Below, piece after piece: positions 56,201 to 64,000 of a stretch of 64,000 nt of DNA. The translations under genes and the position numbers were made by a program. The first letter of the stretch is position 1; the number at the start of each line of letters is the position of its first letter. The notes under the pieces are model-generated. The model was not told the origin of the DNA, did no database searches, and saw nothing but the letters and a program-made list of their open reading frames with translations. This DNA comes from Aspidiotus rigidus (lineage: Eukaryota > Arthropoda > Insecta > Hemiptera > Diaspididae): contig JAVHKY010000053.1 of NCBI GenBank assembly GCA_035079385.1, positions 1,736,001-1,800,000 on the forward strand. The letters are read 5' to 3'.

Positions 56201-57901
56201 CATGTGGGGGATAATTTTAACGTACCATGCTTCATGATGGGGAATTTGCAATTTTCAAATACGATTTAAATTATTACAATTCGTAATATCGAAACATTAT
56301 ATCCTATAAATCGTTTAAACACTTCAAGAGAATCGATAACTGAAAGAAGTACCTAATTCTAATGGTGAAGTATTGAGTCATCTACGACTAATTGAAAATC
56401 TCGTTTCTTATGGCCGAATACATTGAACGTAAAATCGTCACCCAGAAATTCAAGCGAGTGCGGCGAGAGAGGAAGGCGATTCTAGCGCTACCAAACATAG
56501 GTTAACATCCCAATACAGGCTCTTATATTATGGAAAAACCTTCGAAAAATACCTACCTTAATCATTGATTTGCGAACAGTAGGTATTTGATTCCGCGGGG
56601 AAAATGTTCATAAATATATGGAAAGAGTAAACGACCCTCGATTTTTTGAAATCGGTCTCTGACGTCTCTGTTCCTATATTGCGCTCTGCTCTCTATCTGA
56701 CTTTATATTTTTAAACGTCAATAACTCGCTTTGTAGTTGATCAATCTTATAACGAGACCAAGCTCAAAATATCGAAAAACGTTGATTCTTTATATGATAT
56801 TCTCTGCATTTTTTTCAAAAACTTCACCATAATTTGGGTAAGATCAAGTTTTTCAATGTTCTCCTGTAAGATACTATACAAATTTCAGCCCCTTCCATCG
56901 TTGTCAAGTTTCGATTTTCGAATATTCCGAATTCGGTCTGATACTAGAGACGGCCAAGGTATCCGCCAGGAATCCAGGATCGATAGGAACGCGCGCGATT
57001 TGTTCAACAGTAATGGTACTTCTGCCAAAATCGTAAGAGGTATCAAAACTATGACTGTACATAGGAGAAAAATGAAAAATTTGAAATAACTCTTGAATAA
57101 AGCGGAATTTATGGTTTTATTTGTAGAACGTACGTTTGTGGACGTCTTTTATGGGATATCGAAAAGCCAAATCTGCTTCACTCAAGTGTCACCTATTTCA
57201 ATTTTTTCATTCTTCTCTCATGTAGACCGCAGTTTTGATATCTCATACAATTTGCTCAGTTCAAATATGTACAGTACTTCCAGTTTCTAGATTCCGTTCG
57301 TCTTTATCAGTCCAGTTCTCAGTGCACTAACGGTTCTACCAGTCTTTCCTCTCCCGCATAGTAAAATTATACGTTACAACTCAATGGTGGCAACCTAGAT
57401 TTTCTCCGCGTGTAGCAAAAATATTTTTTTGGAAAAAAAGAGTAAACAATTTTTTGATCGCTATACCGGCAGAAAAATTTCAAGTGTAGCGAACTTTTTC
57501 CAGGTGTAGCGGCTTGGTACACCTGCTATACAAAGTCTGCCACCCCTGCAGCAACTTCCATAGCATAAAACTTATCACTAGATCCTGATCTCTATTCCTC
57601 GTGGCTCTACTTTCTCGCTTCATCAATTCGGCTAGCTAACCGATCAACAATTTTACCTTTCGATCACTTTAATCGTGTATGCGAACCGGCATAGTTCACA
57701 ATATGTGATCCCGGAGCGCTTGAGCCATTTTTCCAAACAAGATCGATGGACGTACGCTAACGTTCCTTTGCAAGCGCAAGGCGATATGAGTTCCTCTTTC
57801 GACTTATCACTACATAGTCGGCAAATGCGACACATCAAATCGTCGTCCGGTTTAGAGGCGGTTTTCGTATCTATAACAACAGAATTCACGGGTGAAAACG
57901 T
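53224..57901 (-). CDS. MARCH-type RING-CH membrane E3 ubiquitin ligase, start unresolved
   Basis: Three exons join in phase: 57901-57657, 53677-53479 and 53397-53224. The first encodes a C4HC3 RING-CH finger (CRIC...SPCACKGTLAYVHRSCLEKWL...YCELCRFAY). The second has the SIRKWL linker, a first membrane helix (TVLSVTFLPIVFICCYGFL) and a loop. The third has a second helix (LWVIFMLGCVNLAIVGSYSCW) and a short tail with WTNWVRRHGNLTLIL. This is the MARCH2/3-like layout; these enzymes ubiquitinate membrane proteins of endosomes and plasma membrane. Intron 2 appears to use a GC donor (GAG|GCAAGT), because the nearby GT would shift frame. Intron 1 (about 4 kb) contains the ankyrin gene on the other strand. 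The N terminus is uncertain: 58076-57852 is open in another frame and may be a further exon. Confidence 0.85.
54035..55825 (+). CDS. Ankyrin-repeat protein with Lys/Glu coiled coil, nested in MARCH intron
   Basis: One uninterrupted frame of 596 residues. Seven ankyrin-type repeats span about 40-280 (for example TIAHIAAINGNLPILEYIL, NAVHIAAQAGHIDILRYFI, TPLYHAASLGNFETVKCLV). A highly charged Lys/Glu helix follows (about 300-385, many KEE/KLK words), then a Ser/Thr-rich low-complexity region and a basic C terminus. An AATAAA at 55860 lies 35 bases past the stop. The architecture gives no specific function; ankyrin arrays bind proteins. Being intronless and antisense within another gene's intron suggests a retrocopy or a young gene. 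The atypical tail past about 525 might include an unspliced segment, but no convincing donor was found. Confidence 0.85.
   Translation: MDSGVRWGNIFDAAVHNDENAVRYFIEMEGVPTTDTNSKEQTIAHIAAINGNLPILEYILDRDPSLLEMLDENKNSPLFLLIERGFIDAVKFLVEFHNVDILEGNMFRFGNNAVHIAAQAGHIDILRYFIEEYNVDVDVKNDLLETPIFYAAEEQHLEVVQYLVEEHDANVTLTDWNGDNILYTSAKVGDLGVPKYLLDEKKTYFDINGRDVAGDTIVCRASRFDQVEFIRYFVNEKQADVNIADNFNRTPLYHAASLGNFETVKCLVECGADPEICDALDVPPDKTTVIDRIIKYLRNAIKEKQNLSKKTLKDEKEASRIKLKEETELKKKEEKTIKNALKEEEDKKKIAAKEEKKRLKMKLKEEKELLKNATKKRALSTKKKSSKTKSLEESIATSIEMRSTMWMENSSTELSKSSERTPQISSDEFSTIPNPSLQSKMYSTAEILSTLSLESITSPLKEPPSTGNRPTSPESMIISSTDFEGNSSTGLSVKVPKEERRRRSLAKSSSKYSYFLEMYSARNYSSSSFFINNDNSLTQVFSNSWHLNSFLFLTDVCFRYLKIFNKKKHQNSSTSSASKRNNSIILNWARSFWSSM
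56158..56514. mobile_element. Tc1/mariner-type MITE, copy 2 (MARCH intron)
   Basis: The ends ttgggatgttaacc and ggttaacatcccaa are flanked by TA on both sides. It matches copy 1 at 48347-48714 almost throughout, with small indels. Confidence 0.85.
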
Positions 57902-58105
57902 CTACATTCTTTTGATTCTCTAATTCTATTGAATTACCCTTTAACGTTTCCGCATGAAAATGACCCAAATTGAGGCGACAGTGTTTGGCGGTTAAATTAT
58001 GATTTCTGAAGCGTCGGAGAGTGGCGTCACTGAAAACGCCGCTCTTGATTCTGCTAAAAATTTCGGATAGAAACATGACAGTACACGAGTTGATAAGCGC
58101 ACTAT

Positions 58106-61100
58106 CGAGTCGGTATAGGGGGAGCTTCTCCCCTGAATAAAAACCGACGATGAAGTTTGTTATGATTTGAAAAATTACTTCTCGACTGGAAATTTACGAA
58201 TTTACTCCTAACCCTGAACTGATATAAACTTAAAAAATTTCGAACCATCTAGAATTTTGAAATCACCATGGTACATAACGCGGAAAAGTTCACGAATCTC
58301 ATATTAGCGCGTAATCAGTGGTTTGTTTACATTTTTTCATCTTCAGCTGAAATCCTTAACAACCAGTAAATTTTCGTGTATATGAACATAGTATCCTTGG
58401 AATCGAATTTTCCATAATAGTTTGTGTGCTTCTGAGGTTTCGTTAGCGAGAACGTATTTCTTTCCAAAGAATTTTGACTCAATTTTTTATCGATTGAAAA
58501 AAGACCTTGAAGAAGATGAGTGAGGATTTTTCGTCCTCGTACGTGTGCTCACACGCACAAGCTCTGTTGCAGATATTGTGCGCTTGGTAGGCAGGTACTT
58601 GACAAATGACAGCCTCCAAGAGAAATAGAAAGTGTTATTATTGGAACTCATATTGAGTGAGTAAAGTGTAAGTAGAGCCCTAATATTGAAAAAAACTTTT
58701 TCAACAGAAAGTGTTGTATGATTGTCATCTGTACGATGAGAAAAGAGAACTCAGTGTGCAAAAATAATCCATTGTTCCATTGTGATAAATGAGAATCGAT
58801 TAACATGCGATCGTTCTCATCATCTAGCCTGGACATTCTCCTCCTTAACTCAAAAGTTGACCCTATCTCCAAGTCTCTCTCTCTTCATATTCTTCCATTC
58901 TTCTCAAAGTTTTCGAATGTCAACCTTCAAAGATTTTTAAACGTTTTTTAAAATAAACCACAAGGCACATTACCATGGGAATCACGATTTTATGGAGGGA
59001 CGGCGGATATTTTTCCAAAAAAGTCTTGGTTCTCTGTTGATAACTTTATTTACTGTAATATAGTTCTGAATTTGCAGCATATGGACTATCAAATTTCAAT
59101 TGGGAGTCAGCTTTGAAGGGGGATATTTTGAAAAAGTTATCTACCATCCAACGTTTTGTCAAAATTTTGACCAATGAAGAAAGACATGAGGACAAAAATT
59201 TAAACTCCCAAAATACAAAGTACATAAATCGTTTTTTAGACATTAATGGACTAGCTTAATCATCAATATGTTGTCATATTGATATCAAAAAACAATTCAT
59301 AGGTCAAGTTCCGAGCTTTTCTTGATTACGGTACATCGAAATACGTATCTAGCTGGAGAAGCAGCAAAACTTTTAATCGCTTCAAAATGCAACAAACATT
59401 TAAGGGAAAATGATTACTGGCGATACCAGAAAATCGCTGCGAAACGCTACTTTTGATTTTTCAATGATTACGTAGCGTCCTAAGCTGAAAGCTCTTGAAA
59501 GTTTAGAACGCATCACTGCGTGAAAAACTGTAACGATCATTTTTGCTGAAAATAATTTCGCCGTACAAGACATTCCAAACAATATCCATGATGGCTTGAA
59601 AGTAGACAAAATTCTCTTACTAGCAACTTTCCTTAAAACGCTGACCCAATCTGACAACTTGCAAGTACAATTTTAGGCTCACTCTGTAACTGTACTGAAC
59701 TTAAAGTACATAATTTTGAAGAAAATTTTCCACAAATTTAAAAAAAAATTAAAATTGTAGTGCTTTTATGTGCTGCAGAACGTTGGCAATTTTTTGGGGT
59801 CAGGATTCTCAATGTTGTTTCTACCACCTGGCCCGATATTTTTCAACAAATTAATTATTTTTTGATCCCCAGAATATTTCTATTCACCTGTTTTTGCTCT
59901 TATTGTCTGCACTTATAGACAAAAAAAAGGCGGTGAATTTCAAGACTGAAAACGTAAAAGGAATAATAGTCAACGTATACTTACCTCTGATCAATCAGAA
60001 CTGTTGTTAATTTTTTTGTTGTGTTATAATTGGTTTCCTCTCAGCTAGTTCCGGTTTCTATCGTGTACTTTGTAATATTAATATTTTCCCCGAAGTTTTT
60101 AAAAATATTTTTCAAAATATATTTTTGTAATACATATTAAAAGTACAGCAGTGCCGTAAAAGTGAGAAATTCTTGATTATTGCTCGTCTGAACGAGGCCA
60201 TTATTTTACTTGAAGTTTTTTTTTTTTTTTTTTTCATGATGAATCTTGATAATGGTATTGGCCCTGGTAATCACTGGACAGGTGTTTCAAAAATGTTTGA
60301 TTTTTTTTTCAATTGTATAGTTTTTTCTGTTTATTTAAGAAAATATGATATTAAAAAACCAAAAAAAAAAAAAGACTCAAGTATCTTTAGGGGATCATTT
60401 GAAGAGGAGAAGTTATCGAGCAAGGGGCAATTTGGAAAATAATTTACGAGAGCAAAAGTTTCTCCTATACATTGCTAAAGAAAAAGAAATTTAGGTTATG
60501 AAAGCTGTAGACTCATCTTCCCAACAGCTGGAATCTAAATCTGCAGTAAAGATACATCTGAAGTCATAATCAATACTTTGCTTCCGGTGTCCAACATTGT
60601 TGGTCTCTTCTTCAGGGATCCGCTGCACAATGAAAGTTGGCGCAACAAATTTCAATTCACCAAGGAAGATGACATTGAAATGAAACGCATACTCTTTGAC
60701 GCGGAGAACCCACAAGGAGGGGGGAGGGGTCATTTAGGAAAAATTTCCAGTATCTGCTGTACTTCCCGTAGATTAGGGCTCTGATTGAGAACGTGGCTCT
60801 GACCTGTCTAACCAAATTAACAAAGTACTCAGATTTCAGAAGCTGAGGAAATTTTGACGTAATGGAAGATATTTTTTTTTGCTTACATTCTTCAAGGAAG
60901 GGTTCCATAAAAATTACAAATAAAAGATGTGACCCCATCAAAGCCTGCGATCAATTAAATTTATTTAATTTTGGGACCCTCAAATGTTAGGAGCTGGAGA
61001 AACAGCAGGAAAAGAAGTTATCAGAAAATGAATTCTCATAGAGGAAAAACTTACAAAAGTCAGACCATAAGCCTAAGTAGGATTTTCAGTTGAGGAGTAG

Positions 61101-62577
61101 CAGGGACGGAGATGGTCGATCTATTTTGTGGGGTGACCTAGAAACATATTTTTTCAAGAAAGGGGGAGAGAAAGAGAGAGGAAGGTCGAGTATTAAACAT
61201 CAAGAGTCTACTTAGGAAACAAGTATGTAATTACAAAATATTCATGATGTCATACAAATAAATTGCCCAAAAATAAATAAGTACTTAGTACATAGGTATA
61301 ATAAGACAACCAAAATAAAAAAATGGAAAAAAGAACACATATTATACACATTTAAATTTAAGCTATGTGAACACAATAATATTGAAGGTTGAAAAATAAT
61401 AATAATACCTAATGAGAATGAAAAATGATATGAAAATACAACATAAAAACTGTTATAGGGAAAGAAAAGAGTTTTCAAAACAATCAATACAGTGTCTTAT
61501 ATCGAACGCAGTGTTACCAGCTATAAAAATACATAACACATTTCCTCCGCCTAATTTCTAAGATACCTAATGTTCGAAGCATAAAAAGAAAGGAAAATTT
61601 CTTTATTCGAATTAATATTTTTACTATCGTCACTATTTACCCATATTATGTGGAAAGAAAAAAGGAGACCGGTGATATTCATTACATTCCAAACATGCAT
61701 TGTTATCATCTATGATAGGATTAATTACAAATATGGAGTTATCGGTCAAGAGGGCACCTGATCAATATAATACGGGTGCTCTTTTGACTCCTATATTACA
61801 GTTCCTTACATCGTACGCGGTGTTACCAATTGTAAAATTACATAACAAAAATTGAAGAATAATACAGAGAGTCAGAGATGAAAGCTGATCATTAAGTAAG
61901 TACACACAGACGCTCAATGAAGTTTGGTGCAGGCGGCCACCATTTTTTTCTTGTCATTCAAAGTGTTAAGTATGATTATTGGAAGACATTCACCGCAGGG
62001 TTTGAAGTAGAATCTTTCATTTGATTCAAATGAAGAAGAAGGAATGAGTTTTTTTGTTTTTATTAATAGCGCCCATTTATAAACATCGCAACCAATTTTC
62101 CCGGAATCAATCAATTTCTTTTGATTTATTTTCATTAATAATAATTATTTTGTTCAATTGGAAAGGAACATTTCCCCTGGCTCTAGGATTCTCTGTCTGC
62201 TTCACATATAGCGCACCTATTGCTATTGGTTTCGTGCGTCAAGTCCAAAAATGGTGTAAATATGATGAACTACCACGAGCAGTCACCTACGCGTGCTTGT
62301 CGCGGCCTTGGGTAACGGCGCTGGAGTTCGTGGCCAGATGTGGCTCCTCACACCCATCAATTTTGTGCAGCGGTCGCCATGCAATGAGGTGCACAAGCAC
62401 TTATTGTATGAGCGTGATTAACTGAGTAAAATACTAATTTGGGAAACTGAGAATGGTGTGCGGCGAGGCTGAGCAATTCCAATAGATATGACGCCGCTGA
62501 GGAGAGCCTCTCGCCAGCTTCCTGGCTCAAATTCGAGACTAGATTCGCAATGTGTAAAACACTTTCTATCAGTAAAT
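58106..62577. other. Intergenic DNA without a recognisable gene
   Basis: Reading frames are short and lack domains. Two diverged copies of a short block (gcagtgttaccagctat near 61510 and gcggtgttaccaattgt near 61820, each followed by ttacataaca-like sequence) lie 310 bp apart. One short hairpin is seen at 61752-61795. The Penelope tail insertion is listed separately. Confidence 0.5.
58637..58705 (-). mobile_element. 69-bp 5'-truncated Penelope-like insertion
   Basis: It matches the terminal repeat of the element at 9364-12226 (ggaactca...gagtga...gtgtaagtagag...ctaatattgaaaaa). It is flanked by a 10-bp duplication, agaaagtgtt, at 58627-58636 and 58706-58715. Only the 3' end of the element (minus orientation) was inserted. 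Confidence 0.85.
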
Positions 62578-62982
62578 CTAATTATACAAGTCCCGTAAGA
62601 TTGAACAGAATGACCTCTCGTGATTCACATAGTGGGTGATCTGATTTTCTAGCTCGGAGAAATACTCGCATTGCTCGTTTCTTGTGCAGTTCAGGGAACG
62701 GACGCCGATGGTCTCTAAAGCTTTAGCGATCTTGTTAATCAATAGATGTAGATGCGTGTTCTGGACGTCCTCAACTTTATTAATAGTGTAAGAAGCTGGA
62801 CGCGGCAGGTATTTGTGTGCGCGGTGAAGTCATCTTTTCAAGCGGGTATGGTTGGCATGTTTTGTGATTCTCATCAATCCTGATCGTGCGTCATATGTTT
62901 TGAACGGCGGCCCGGCCAGTCTACATCCACGGTTTTCAGAATAAACAAACGTAGCCCAATTTTTCTTTGGTATCACATACAT
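62578..62982 (-). pseudogene. Unrecognised reading frame with one internal stop
   Basis: From an ATG at 62982 the minus strand stays in one frame to a TAG at 62578-62580, broken only by a TGA at 62830-62832. The first part reads MYVIPKKNWATFVYSENRGC...AGPPFKTYDARSGLMRITKH. After the TGA it continues LHRAHKYLPRPASYTINKVE...ALETIGVRSLNCTRNEQCEYF...HERSFCSILRDLYN. Composition is protein-like and more GC-rich than the surroundings. I do not recognise the family. It may be a recently broken gene, a terminal exon, or part of a mobile element. Confidence 0.4.
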
Positions 62983-64000
62983 AGAAAGGATGAAATTTAT
63001 ATATCTTAAATCAATGTATCAATGAACAGTTTTTAAAAGTGTTTTCACAATCTGATATTACATAATAAGGGCGTACAAAGGTGAAACATTACTCCTATCT
63101 ATAATAATACACAAGGTTCAACCTTATAAAAAAGATTTACTTTTGTTTCATTCTTGAATTTCAATAAGTTATGTTATATTTAAATGAATCCTAATATTAT
63201 TATAAATCAGAATAAAATAAAGGAAGAAGGTACCTTTTTATTTGCGACGTATTTAAAGTAATAGGTACCTAATTAAATGAATTCGTGATCTCGAAATCTT
63301 TACTTAAATTCTTCCTCTTCCATTTTTTTTTTCTTTCAATTTTTTTTTCTTCTTTTTTATACAGGTTATCATGAATATTTTTAAATTAATTAGGTAATTA
63401 ATTTTATTTGTTCATTTTTTTGAGGTGATGCTGCCAATACCAGGAACCATCAATTACCAGCGATACCACTTTTATAATTTCCTGGATCTAAGGATGTTTG
63501 TAAAACAGAAACTTTGAAGGGTCAAGTATCAATTGTGTACTTCCATAAAAAAATGTATTCTTGCTTTAAACTTGACTCGAACATGGTATATAAAAAAAAT
63601 ACATTAATTATCCTGTTTTTTTCTACTTCTCTGGCAGCAAGAACTGTGAGCGTTTTGATGTTATAAAGTTCTGATAATGCTCTCGATTACTTGGTACTAG
63701 ACTATAATTTCAAGAATTTTTTTTTTTGCAGTGAATAGTTGATAATATGTAGAACAATAAGCGATAGTGACATTTTCCTTAAAATTTTATGTTATTCATC
63801 TTAAGTAGAATCAAAATATCACAAAATTTTTTTACCTCTTGAAAATTACTGGCACATTCTTTATTTCTTGATCTCAACAACCTCCAATTTCACTTTGACA
63901 ATATCCATGAAAACCTCATCAGTTTCTTAAATGAACTCATGAGACATAAAATTGATTGATGACATACAGTGTAGCCTTTCAACACACGAGTGGAAGAATT
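62983..64000. other. AT-rich DNA, nothing recognised
   Basis: Long A and T runs and short frames only. No element ends or exons were found up to the window edge. Confidence 0.5.

Noticed and set aside
57852..58076. First coding exon of MARCH (MFLSEIFSRIKSG...)
   Set aside because: Kept only as a possibility: joining it to the RING exon needs a 36-base intron in the wrong phase, so it cannot be confirmed.
1..64000. CRISPR arrays, tRNA or rRNA genes
   Set aside because: The regular repeats seen are satellites or inverted elements without spacer architecture, and no cloverleaf with intact box sequences or rRNA cores was recognised.

Overview
The window is AT-rich eukaryotic nuclear DNA from an arthropod, most likely an insect. 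The insect call rests on a spliced microsomal-type UDP-glycosyltransferase (UGT), short GT-AG introns, and a transposon set of Penelope-like, FLYWCH-type MULE, Ginger, hAT and Tc1/mariner/pogo relatives. A hemipteran or scale-insect relative would fit, but nothing here proves the lineage. There is no bacterial-style operon, no CRISPR array, and no rRNA or tRNA gene that I could recognise.

Six protein-coding genes are supported. (1) A UGT on + with five coding exons (8312-18023); its 7.5-kb first intron carries a Penelope-like retroelement. (2) A STE24/ZMPSTE24-type CAAX prenyl protease on - (35700-41894, 5' end not found), whose introns hold a broken FLYWCH/MULE transposase and a hairpin MITE. 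(3) A single-exon BTB-BACK-Kelch protein on - (45948-47660). (4) CCZ1, subunit of the Rab7 exchange factor, on + with ten exons (49997-53036). (5) A MARCH-type RING-CH membrane ubiquitin ligase on - (53224-57901, start unresolved). (6) An ankyrin-repeat protein on + (54035-55825) lying wholly inside the large MARCH intron. CCZ1 and MARCH are convergent, with overlapping poly(A) signals.

The rest is dominated by repeats, many nested with readable target-site duplications (TSDs). 1-2.8 kb: two hAT-type elements, one inside a palindromic element. 20.0-26.7 kb: a three-part nest of a 5.03-kb fold-back element carrying 138-bp satellite monomers in opposite orientation in its two arms, a Ginger-like transposon abutting it, and an outer element with acidic transposase-tail coding. 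28.0-35.2 kb: a dense satellite-like domain with a short LTR retrotransposon (TRIM) inside a palindrome, a cluster of TGACGTCA sites, and a 45-bp minisatellite that stays open in one frame, all scattered with a repeat whose core is CAGGGAACCTG. 38-39 kb: TTTA-rich simple sequence. 56-64 kb: scattered MITEs, a 69-bp Penelope tail insertion, and one unrecognised broken reading frame on -.

The genes show no common pathway. CCZ1 (late endosome), MARCH (membrane-protein ubiquitination), STE24 (prenyl-protein processing) and UGT (ER conjugation) are membrane-system genes, but their proximity looks like ordinary synteny. The most unusual items are the satellite-bearing fold-back element, the UGT in which both catalytic positions appear replaced by amide residues, and the Penelope element with a hammerhead-like motif next to its terminal repeat.
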